The notes under the pieces were generated by a model, which was not told the DNA's origin, did no database searches, and was given only the letters and a program-made list of their open reading frames with translations. A stretch of 64,000 nucleotides of DNA from Syngnathus acus (taxonomy: Eukaryota; Chordata; Actinopteri; Syngnathiformes; Syngnathidae): positions 2,049,476-2,113,475 of the forward strand of contig NC_051089.1 in assembly GCF_901709675.1 (NCBI RefSeq), in the 5' to 3' direction. Both the position numbers and the translations under genes were made by a program. Shown here piece after piece: positions 9,143-18,076 of the stretch (the stretch's first letter is position 1; every line of letters begins with the position of its first letter).

Positions 9143-11250
9143 CAAGATTCAAGAGTTTTTTATTTGCCATGTTTGAGCGTGCCAAACAAGGAATTTGACT
9201 TCGGTAAATCACACCCTCTGTTCAACATTTAGGTGACTAACAACACTCAGGACGTGAAAAATGGCAAATAAACATCCCCTGATCTTAAACTCCCAAAAGG
9301 GCATGGAAAAACTCAAAACTCCAGCTAGGGGAAATGAGAAACCTTGAGAAGAGACCACAGATGGGAAGGTCCCTTATCCAGGATGACCAGGCTGCAATGG
9401 ATGCAGAGAGGACACATAGTACAAACAGTGTAGACAAATTCAAGAAAGGTGTGGAGAGCAGGATGTTATTGCACAGTAATGACTCTGAGACTCTAAGAGT
9501 TGTGTGAGTTCATCAGAGCAACAGCCTGGGGGAAGAAGCTGTCTCTGTGTCTGCTGGTTTTGGCGTACCGAGCTCTATAACGCCGTCCGGAGGGGAGTAG
9601 TTCAAACAGACTGCAACCTGTGTGAGAAGGGTCTGTAGAGATGTTCCTTGCACGTTTCCTGGTCCTGGACAGGTACAAGTCTTGGATAGATGGGAGGTTG
9701 ATTCCAATTATCTTTTCTGCAGTCTGATTGTCCGTTGCAGTCTGTGCTTGTCTTGTTTGGAGGCCGATCCAAACCAGACAGTGATGGCGGTGCAGAGGAC
9801 AGACTGGATGATGGCAGTGTAGAAGGTCTTCAGAAGCTCTCGCGGCAGGTTGAACTTCTTGAGCTGTCTCAGGAAGTACAGCCTCTGCTGGGCCTTCTTC
9901 CGGACAGAGTCTATGTGGCCGGTCCATTTCAGGTCCCGAGAGATTGTGGTTCCCAGGAACTTGAAGGTGTCTGTGGAGAGAATAGTATTACTGCGGATAG
10001 TGAGGGGTAAAAGTGGGGAAGGGTCACGCCTGAAGTCCACTGTCATCTCCACGGTCTTGAGCGGGTTCAGCTCCAGGTGGTTTTGGCTGCACCAGTGGAC
10101 CAGCCGCTCCACCTCCTGTCTGTACGCAGTCTCATCACCGTCCTGGATCAGTCCGATGAGAGTGGTGTCGTCTGCATACTTCAGGAGCTTCACAGGAGAG
10201 TCACCTGAGGAGAAATCGTTGGTGTAGAGAGAGAAGAGCAGTGGGGAGAGGACGCACCCCTGAGGGGCTCCAGTATTGGTGGTCCGGGTGTCAAATGTGA
10301 TGCCCCCCAGCCTCACACGCTGTCTCCTGTTGGTCAGGAAGCTGGTGATCCACTGACAGGTGGAGGCAGGCACCGCAAGCTGGATGAGCTTCTGTTGGAG
10401 GTTGTCAGGAGCGATGGTGTTGAACGCCGAGCTGAAGTCCACGAACAAGATCCTGGCGTACGTTCCTGGGGTGTCCAGGTGGGGCAGGATGTAGTGCAGT
10501 CCCATGTTGACCGCATCATCCACTGACCTGTTTGCCCGGTAGGCAAACTGGAGGGGGTCAAGCAGGGGGCCCGTGACATCCTTCAGGTGGTTCAGCACTA
10601 ACCTCTCGAAATATTTCATGACCACAGATGTCAGTGCGACAGGTCTATAGTCATTCAAACCTGTGATGGCGGGCTTCTTGGCCACTGGAACGATGGTGGA
10701 GGTCTTGAAGCACGAGGGCACCTCACACAGATCCAGAGAACGGTTGAAGATCCGTGCAAAGGTGGGCGCCAGCTGCTCAGCGCAGACTTTCAAGCAGGAA
10801 GGTGACACGCCGTCTGGGCCCGGTGCCTTCCTGGTCTTTTGTCTCCGGAACATCTGGCGCACTTCCTCCTCGCGGATCTGGAGTGTGGGCGCGGCCTCTG
10901 CAAGAGAGAGAGTGGGTGACAACGTTGAAAGAGATGTGGACAGAGCAGTTGTGGGCAGAGGTGAGTATGTAGATTGTGCTGCAGGAAGCCCCGTTGTGTG
11001 GGAGGACCGATCAAACCTGCAGTAGAACCTGTTTAGCTGGTTAGCAAGCCTTGGTCTCTCCACGTTTCTTGAAGCCCGTGATGCTCTGCAGACCTTTCCA
11101 CACTGTTGAGGGATCAGGATTGGCAGAGAGGTGTCTCTTCAGGCTCTCCCCGTAACACCTCCTGGCTTTCCTGACCTCTCGGTTCAGTGTGTTTCTGGTC
11201 TGCTTGAACAGGTCGCGGTCGCCGCTCCTGTAGGCCTCCTCCTTGACTTT
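9143..11250 (-). mobile_element. 5'-truncated Rex1/L2-type LINE between gene remnant and gene E
   Basis: A non-LTR retrotransposon lies between two halves of spacer that are joined in unit 1 (near 1,355) and unit 2. Its 3' end is at the left (a Rex1-like tail at 9,143-9,210) and its 5' end is cut at about 11,250. The 3' UTR at 9,260-9,430 contains sequence also present in the repeat at 3472. GC content is clearly higher than in the flanks. A clean target duplication was not found. The clade name (Rex1, L2 or CR1) is a judgement from protein motifs. Confidence 0.85.
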
Positions 11251-11265
11251 GTTATGTAACCACAC
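9493..11265 (-). pseudogene. LINE ORF2 fragment: reverse transcriptase, frameshifted
   Basis: The main open stretch (9708-11063, 451 codons) holds the RT domain in order: RPVALTSVVMKYFERLV, FAYRANRSVDDA, FVDFSSAFNTI, GAPQGCVLSPLLFSLYTNDF, YADDTTLIG and FKFLGTTIS. An upstream piece in another frame (11041-11265) carries the linker before the RT, and a downstream piece (9493-9730) carries the usual C-terminal end with LFELLPSGRRYRARYAKTSR and DSFFPQAVALMN. So there is a frameshift near 11,050 and another near 9,715. The endonuclease domain is missing through 5' truncation. The polymerase would copy the element's RNA at nicked DNA; this copy cannot do so. Confidence 0.88.
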
Positions 11266-11562
11266 CTTGGAAAATTCTTTTTAACCCTTAGATGCATGCC
11301 CTAGCACACCTGTCGCTGTCTTGTCAATCATCCATGTCCTGATCAAGTGTGACCATTGTTTTAAAAAGATGACAGAATAAAAAAAAAAAAAAAAAGTTTT
11401 CCCAAAGACAAAATTGTGTTTCCGTTGAACTAAAAGCCCAAATGGTCGTCAACCTTTGGAACGGGCACAGAATCCTCTTTGGCTGGAAATTGAAAGAATG
11501 CAATCTGAAAAGGACAACACATTGAAACATGTAAAAGACTACACAGGCATTCACAATGAGCG

Positions 11563-11568
11563 TTTATT
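11563..11568 (-). promoter_or_regulatory. Polyadenylation signal of gene E
   Basis: AATAAA on the minus strand about 57 bases past the stop of E, conserved with B, C and D. Confidence 0.55.
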
Positions 11569-11624
11569 TATTTTTATTCCAAGGTCTGTGGTTTCCAAAC
11601 AGAGACAGATTTTTGGGTGATAAT

Positions 11625-12958
11625 TTACTTCTCAGATGTACTCATGTACATGAAGGTTGACTCCTCACCACGGGTGAAGCCAGCCTTATTCGCGAGTCCA
11701 ATAGAGGCCACGTTGTCTTTATGGAGATAGCAGTAGACGGGAAAACCTTCCGATATTCTTTGCCGGACCAGAGTAAGCGTCATATCTTGAAAGTGACTTT
11801 TCCGTCTGTACTTTGGTTGAGTGTAAGCCATTCTGAGGCAATGGAACTCATCAGTCAGCAGCCAAGACACGGGATGTCCCTTCTCATCTACCACACAGCA
11901 GTTTGGTAGATGTTTGATGTATGCTTTCACTATATTGATCTTGTTGCTTCCTCCATAAGGCAACTGTTGGACCACAAGCTCTGCATGGGACTCATTCAAA
12001 GTAGATGTTGCTAGCGTGGACGTCTTTCTGCTAATGAGGGAATAAGTGCATACGAACAAAGATGACAAAGATAATTCAATGACTTGTCTTCTTCTTACTC
12101 TGGCATGTCCAACTTCTCTGGGCTGTAGTTGATGTAGGAATGGTAACCTCCATTATCCTCAACATGGAGTCCTCTGAGAGAAGCAATTTCGCGGACGATT
12201 TCAGAGTGATGATTTGAAACTTAAAAGACAAAAGAACAAAATTAGTAACAAGTTAATGTAAAACTGAACAGCTCGCAATGATCACAAATGTTTTGGATGA
12301 AGTTTGACTTTATCTTGCCAATCGCTGGCATACGAAGACGAACGAAAACAATCAATTGAGGATTACTTTTGGTCAAATGTGACTGTTTCATACCTCCAAA
12401 TTCAATTTTGTTCTTCCACTTGACAAGTTTGTCATCGCTCAGCAGACTTCTTAAAGTGTCTTGGTTTTTGGAGAAGATGCTGAAATTGTAGGGAAGCTCC
12501 ACAAAACTGCTCCCAATCTGCATATTCTTCATAGGAGGATCATGTCAATATGTCAACCAAACAAGCAAATCTAGTCCTCCAACCGGTCCGTATCCTGTTC
12601 TCTACCTGCTTTTGATGGTAGCAGATGGCCGTGCTGAACGTAGGCCAGGAGTCGACGCAGATCTTTAGTTGAAACACGTTGTTTCGCAGGATATGATGCA
12701 ATCCACCAAGTACCTGAAGCACAATCGAGCATAAAATGTGCTGCACTTGTAAAGTTACCCAACAATCCACGTATCAAGTGGAATCCTCGTCCTTAAAGAC
12801 AATCAATATTTTTAACATTGACAACCACAATAAAAATAGTTAGCAATAAAAAACAAATAAAAAGAACCCCAATACTTTACACGAATAGACTGTGGTAGCT
12901 CTTCATAAAGGATCTTTTTCATCAAAGTCAGGTCCTTAAATGCTTTCAAGATGATCAT
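11625..12958 (-). CDS. GLYAT-like gene E, intact, 277 aa
   Basis: Predicted acyl-CoA:amino acid N-acyltransferase of the B/D type, but with its ATG. Exons in order: 12881-12958, 12606-12713, 12394-12517, 12099-12219, 11625-12027; 834 coding bases with TAA. Phases agree at every junction and no stop is met. The N domain shows VDSWPTF (exon 2) and FSIFSK (exon 3). The C domain shows NESHAELVVQ and HPVSWLLTDE. Two conserved positions differ from the family: HCLRMA has Cys207 where mammalian GLYAT has the catalytic Glu (codon 11838-11840), and YRRKSH has Ser where the CoA loop normally has Gly. An LTR element sits only 25 bases upstream of the ATG, so its original 5' UTR and promoter are displaced. 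It could be expressed from elsewhere, or be silent while its frame is still open. Confidence 0.83.
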
Positions 12959-12983
12959 TAAGTGTCAAGCATGCAGTTGCTCT

Positions 12984-13388
12984 TGTCATGGCTCGTCCCC
13001 GATCATGTTTGTGTGCTCGCCCCTCCCCTCCTGTGTGCACGTGTCTGTGGTTTCTGTCTGTGGTTTCTGTCTGTGTCTGCGTGCTCGCCCCTCCCCTCCT
13101 GTGTGCCCATGATTAGTGTGATCATTCTCACCTGCCTCTTGTTACCTGTCATGTATTTAAGTCCTGTCTGTGTGTCACTCCGTCGGATCATTGTGTTGTG
13201 TGTTAGTGTCACAATGTTTTTTTGGTTGCTGTTGTCATGTCCTGCTGTCTTCTTGGTTCACGTCCCGGTCAGTCACTCAAGTTAGTGTTTCGTTAAGTCG
13301 TGTCAGTTTGCCTTTTGAGTTCTCCAATAAACCCTGGTCCAAGCTGCACTTGGTCGCCCTGCTCCATTTGCCATCCCGTTCCGTGACA
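12984..13388 (+). repeat. 5' LTR
   Basis: 405 bp, TG...CA ends. It holds a TATA-like TATTTAAG at about 13,153 and AATAAA at 13326-13331, in the order expected of a promoter and poly(A) site reading rightwards. Confidence 0.88.
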
Positions 13389-14092
13389 GAATGATCCGAC
13401 CACTACAGCGACCAGCGCTTGGACCTTCCTCCACCACCAGCTCCCGTCAGCGACGCCCGATCCACGTCCGTCGTCCGAGCATGTTCCAGCGCCATGGGCT
13501 TGCAGCCGCCATCGGATCTTGCTCCAGCGACGCCGGACTCACGGCCGCCATCGGAGTGCTTCGGGCGCCAGCGGCTTCGCGGCCGCGATCGGACTTCACT
13601 GCCGCGACGCGGGACCCGCGGCCGCCATTGGAATGCCTCCCGGCGCCATCAGACTCGCGGCCGCCAACGGGCTCCACCCCAGTGTCACCGGACCGGCGGC
13701 ATTGCCGGGCCTCGTGCCAACAATGCCGGACCCGCGATCATCACAGACCCTGCTCCCACTGCTGAAACACTGACTCCTGCTGCTGCGTGCAGCTCTGGCT
13801 TCCGAATGCCGCTGATCGCGGTCCGGACTTTCAAATGCTGCTGATTGCGGCGATGACTTTTAGTAGCCGCCAGAGTGCGGTTCTGTGTGAGTTGCCGCCC
13901 GAGTGCGGTTCTGTGCGAGTTGCCGCCCGAGTGCGGTTCTGTGCCCCAAGTTGCCGCCTGAGTGCGGTTCTGTGCCCCAAGTTGCCGCCTGAGTGCGGTT
14001 TAGGCTGTATCACAGACCAGTGGGGTCGTCTGGACTGGTGCGCTGCCCCCCTGTGGGGGGTTGGGTTTTTGGGCCGTTGGGAGCCGTCCCTT
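13389..14092 (+). pseudogene. Internal region of LTR element, gag-leader remnant
   Basis: The only sizeable frame (13419-13844) begins MDLPPPPAPVSD and is low-complexity, rich in Arg, Pro and Ala. It resembles the start of gag reading frames next to such LTRs in fish, but no capsid or zinc-knuckle motif follows. No typical TGG primer-binding site is seen right after the LTR. Confidence 0.5.
13873..14002 (+). repeat. Minisatellite inside LTR element
   Basis: About 4.5 copies of a 28- to 31-base unit that starts GAGTGCGGTTCTGTG and continues with a GTTGCCGCC stretch. Confidence 0.85.
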
Positions 14093-14456
14093 GATCATGT
14101 TTGTGTGCTCGCCCCTCCCCTCCTGTGTGCTCATGTCCGTGGTTTCTGTCCGTGTGTCTGCGTGCTCGCCCCTCCCCTCCTGTGTGCCCATGATTAGTGT
14201 GATCATTCTCACCTGCCTCTTGTTACCTGTCTTGTATTTAAGTCCTGTCTGTGTGTCACTCCCTGTCGGATCGTTGTGTGTTAGTGTCACGATGTCTTTT
14301 TGGTTCCTGTCGCTGTCTTCTTGTTTCACGTCCCGGTCAGTCACTCAAGTTATTGTTTCGTTAAGTCGTGTCAGTTTGCCTTTTGAGTTCTCCAATAAAC
14401 CCTGGTCCAAGCTGCACTTGGTCGCCCTGCTCCATTTGCCATCCCGATCCGTGACA
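14093..14456 (+). repeat. 3' LTR, truncated at its 5' end
   Basis: Matches the 5' LTR from its base 18 (GATCATGTTTGTGTG) to the end. It lacks the first 17 bases and a short internal repeat. AATAAA is at 14394-14399. The loss of the start also removed the polypurine tract, so a small deletion happened at the internal/LTR border. Confidence 0.85.
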
Positions 14457-14522
14457 GCTCTTTCACATTTCTAATGTGACCACACCTTGGAATAATATTG
14501 TCACTCCCAGAACAATTATTTA

Positions 14523-15017
14523 CGGTTTTTTCCATGTATAATGCGCAAAATGTAACTAATTTATTGTCCTAAAATCTGGGGTGCGCATTATACATGGGTA
14601 CAATTATTATTTTATTTTTTTTTTTTATCCGGATATCATACGGAGGCCGCCATTACAGATGCGCTTTCTTCTCTGCTGTTCACTTCAAACACGCTCCATA
14701 CGAACACAATGCTCTCGTATCAGACGCTTGCTCGATCACCTGCTCATTTGCTGTCACAATGTACCAGACACCAATCCGAAACATTTCTTCGCTATTGAGT
14801 TTGCTAGCGCATGTGCAGTGATACTGACCGGCAGAATAACACCTGGTTGTTCCCAAAGATGATCTTCTTTCTGAAATAATTTTACGTTTACGGACTTAAG
14901 TAGGAGTCAAAATTTGGGTGCGTATTATACATGGGTACAGGCTTTTTTCCAGCATCAACATGCCATTTTTAGGGTGCGTATTATACATGGGGGCGCATTA
15001 TACATGGAAAGAAACGG
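14523..15017. mobile_element. 495-bp TA-flanked MITE
   Basis: TA flanks at 14521-14522 and 15018-15019. The ends are inverted: CGGTTTTTTCCATGTATAAT at the left against CCGTTTCTTTCCATGTATAA read from the right. The sub-terminal motif GYGCATTATACATGG or its GTAT variant recurs four times (about 14580, 14919, 14972, 14992). No transposase frame is present. Units 1 and 2 lack it; about 100 bases of spacer seen there are missing here, so the insertion came with a deletion or the spacer differed already. Confidence 0.85.
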
Positions 15018-15639
15018 TATAAAATAAATTTTCTGGAAAAAATGTCTTAAGCATATTTTTTAGGATGGTGACAAACTAATACTAACAAAAGCAGTCAGTC
15101 AAGTGCAGGCCTTTCTCCTGAGATCAGTTTTCCCAATGACAAAACTGAGTTTTATGTGAAACAAGAAAAGGTATAATATGCTAAGGAAAACGATTTTTTT
15201 TTTATCATGTTTTTAGTGAAACATTTTTGCCTTATCTTGCTCGATCACTTGATCTTCCATTCTTGAGAACAAGTAATGTTTGTTAATTTGATTTTTGACC
15301 TTGTTAGGGTCTCCCCCTCTTTTTGCACTCGGATGTTTGCATAACATTGTGTCAATGGTTGGCTTTAGCTAATTGCAAATCTCCAATTTTTTTTAACAGT
15401 TGAAATGATTACAAACAATTATACAAACCACAGAATACATTTACTAGAAGACCTGTTTTATAATTAGCTTAAAGCTTTAATTATATGATATATAGTAATA
15501 ATAATTTTAATTAACAGCTAATCCTTGTGTGTGTTCTATTTGGAAATCATATGCACTTTGCATAAAATTCAAGGTTAATCACCTTGAACAACACTGAAGG
15601 TGGGAGCGCTTGCATTTATGTTAGGGATAATGAGGGTTA

Positions 15640-16165
15640 GCTTGTTAGATTGTACAATTTAGCAAAGGAGAAGCTTGAGATGAGCACCAGCTGACAGCAT
15701 TGTTCGCCAAAATGATGGGCAACAGTCCGGAATATATTCTAATGTCTTTGTCTTGGCCCTTTGCATTGACATGATGACATCCACTTTGCCAACCTGTTGA
15801 CGGATGAACCGCTTGGCGAGCAAAAAAACCAAGGTACTTTGATTCTTGTTTAGCAAGTGTAAATTTTTTATGGACAGAAATTCGGGGTTGCATCCTTCAT
15901 TCTACTTATTTGCCCTATATGAGGAAAGTGATGTTGCTGTAAAAGACCACATCATCCAAATAGTCTGCAGCATCAGCTGCTGTGCTACTCAAAAGCTTGT
16001 CCTTCATTTTCTGAAACGTTGCAGTGGCTCTATGAAGGCCAAATGGAATAGCGTTAACTGGAAATGTCCAAAAGGTGCCCGAAATGCAATTACCTCCCTA
16101 CTTTCCGGTGTCAGTGAAATTGGCCAAAAGCCGAAGACACTCCCTAAGATAGTTGTCCAACAGAA
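15640..16165 (-). pseudogene. Decayed Ty3/Gypsy reverse transcriptase fragment
   Basis: On the minus strand one frame gives NAIPFGLHRATATFQKM and then YLDDVV, with the YLDD codons at 15951-15962; both are hallmarks of Ty3/Gypsy RT. After a stop and frame changes come KFTLAKQESKYLGF and then RQQVGKVD, which fit the following RT segment. At least three frame changes are needed, there are no LTRs, and the fragment ends abruptly. It lies just outside the GLYAT-like array. Confidence 0.78.
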
Positions 16166-16237
16166 GACATATTGAGCAAGGTTTGGTGTGAATTGTTTAA
16201 ATGGTTCAGTTTACAGTTTTTTTTTTAATACATAAAA

Positions 16238-16238
<1 letters not shown>

Positions 16239-16269
<31 letters not shown>
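16239..16269. repeat. CT microsatellite
   Basis: Run of CT dinucleotides with a single CG interruption. Confidence 0.95.
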
Positions 16270-17796
16270 CACATCCTTATTTTTGTTATTTATTTTTACA
16301 ATGCAGTGAAGGTGTAGTCATACAGTGATTCCCAAAGATTGTTTGGAGTCTACTGAAAATATTGTTAGGGAGAAAATGCTTCTTTTCAATGGAAGTAGCT
16401 GCAGAGTATTAACGACACATATATTTCTCATTTGATTTAATTAACCAGTGCTTAAAATAGATTTCAAGCTACATCACATTTGAGGCTTGCAGCGTTTTAC
16501 TAGCCCGCAGCATGTGCTGATAATATTTAATCGGGTCGGCATAGGGCCTGCGTATGCCTGCAAGGCAGGAGTAAATCATTCAAGAGTAAAATCAAAACAA
16601 ACAGGTAAAAAATAAAATAAAAATAAATAAGTGCATTCTTTCAAAAAATTACAGAATTTTTGGTATGATATTGTTTGATTTATTTTTTTCAACTTATGAC
16701 TTTTTTTGGACAAAGCAATTAAAATATACCGCATTTATATGCCCATATGACCCACCCGCGAGTCATGGTACCACTGTACAACTGAACAAGGGCACCACCA
16801 TAAAGAATATATTTCTTTTTTTTTTCTTTTTTCGTTTTTCAGTGTGGTCCCATCATCACTTGATCTTTCTGTTTGCGAATTCTTACTCCCTGGTGTAATT
16901 TCCTGTCATGTCTTGATACTCTACTTATTGTGTGCCACTCTATCACAGAGCTTGTTGCTGTACATTTCTTGATTGCAATAGCTATATCCCACACGTATTG
17001 TAGTAAACAATTGGCAACTTCTAATTTTCTCCTTCACTCCAGTTCCTAAAAGTCCGAAACCTACCAGTCACCTTTCCACCTCTCTATTTTATCCAAATTC
17101 ACTCACCGTTTTTTTTTCTTGCCTTACTTCGGTAGTTGCAGGACGGTGAAGTAGAAAGACAAACAAAAGAGTTTTACAAAGCGTCATCACACAAGGATTT
17201 GTCTCGTCTGACTGAGGACAATACTCATGTTCCTTCATTCAGCATTAGCATAATCCCCTGGGATATCGCTGACCCCGTGCTCTACCCTCTCATCGCAACC
17301 GTACTTGGAAGAAATCACATTACACTTTGAAGATCCAGATTATTGAGCATGTCAATTGCTATTTCCCTCGTTAATACGTATGGTAGAGACGATGCCGAAA
17401 ATAAATAATGGAGGCATTGACACCGAACCCACCTCCCTCCCACACACACATATACAAACACATGCACAAACCTCCCCTCCAACTCGCTCTGTTAACGTGA
17501 AACAAATATGTCAAAATGATAATGTTTGACCTCATTTGCATAGGGTGTACCTTACGAGACGCAGAGCATCTTTTCTGCATTACATTTTTTTTTTAAGTCT
17601 ACTTTGCGGCACCAGACCTTAGCAAGCTGCTTTGTCATTGCCACCATATGGTATCTTGACAGTGTTTTTTCACACTAATTAGTCTTTAACAGATATGCCA
17701 AATCCAAATGACTGTAATGTCAAGGCTGGGCTCCTTTGCTGCATCTTAAATAAGGTTGCAAACAAAAGAAGGCCGTCTTCAGGTGCCTGGAAAAAG

Positions 17797-18076
17797 ACGA
17801 AGGAATTCTATTTATTTTTACAGCGGGATTCTGTGGATTAATGAGGAATGAATGGACGGAATCAAAATCAGTCTTTTGTGGTGTTTATTTTCTTTTTTCT
17901 TCGTGTATTTCTATTTTAAAAATAATGACTAAGAACATGACATTTTTCAAGAAAATTCTATTTATTTTTACGGCGGGATTTGGTAGATAAATGATGAATG
18001 AATGGACAAAATAAAAATCAATGTTTTGTGGTGTTTATTTTCTTTTTTCTTTTTCTTTGTATATTTCCATTTTGAG
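17797..18076. repeat. Tandem duplication of about 130 bp
   Basis: Two direct copies, about 17,797-17,925 and 17,949-18,076, share TCTATTTATTTTTAC, then a GCGGGATT stretch, AATGAATGGAC and TTTTGTGGTGTTTATTTTCT in the same order with scattered differences. Confidence 0.85.

Larger units (their letters stand above)
12984..14456 (+). mobile_element. Internally deleted Ty3/Gypsy-type LTR retroelement
   Basis: The element starts TGTCATGG and ends CCGTGACA. The 5-bp target duplication GCTCT lies at 12979-12983 and 14457-14461. The uninterrupted site exists in units 1 and 2 near 2,885 and 7,868 (CAGAAGCTCTTCAACATT-like). Between the LTRs are about 700 bases with a short proline/arginine-rich frame but no zinc knuckle, protease, RT, RNase H or integrase, so it is non-autonomous. 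It lies immediately upstream of gene E, in the opposite orientation. Confidence 0.9.
1..15590 (-). repeat. Dimeric tandem array of GLYAT-like genes (three units)
   Basis: Three paralogous blocks follow one another. Unit 1 runs to about 3,990 (genes A, B), unit 2 from about 3,990 to 8,840 (C, D), and unit 3 from about 8,840 to 15,590 (remnant, E). The same landmarks recur in the same order: the gene 3' flank, an A/C-type gene, a short spacer, a B/D/E-type gene, then a long AT-rich spacer. Offset between matching points is about 4.4 kb for the stop codons of B and D and about 4.8 kb for the start codons of A and C; the differences come from insertions and deletions. Homology ends near 15,585, just after a stretch matching 3,960-3,990 and 8,810-8,835. 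The array continues past the left edge because gene A lacks its last exon. All genes read on the minus strand. The unit structure is seen directly; unequal crossing-over as cause is inferred. Confidence 0.9.

Noticed and set aside
15846-16175. Plus-strand 109-codon ORF
   Set aside because: Antisense of the Gypsy RT relic, whose minus-strand translation shows YLDD and PFGLHRA.
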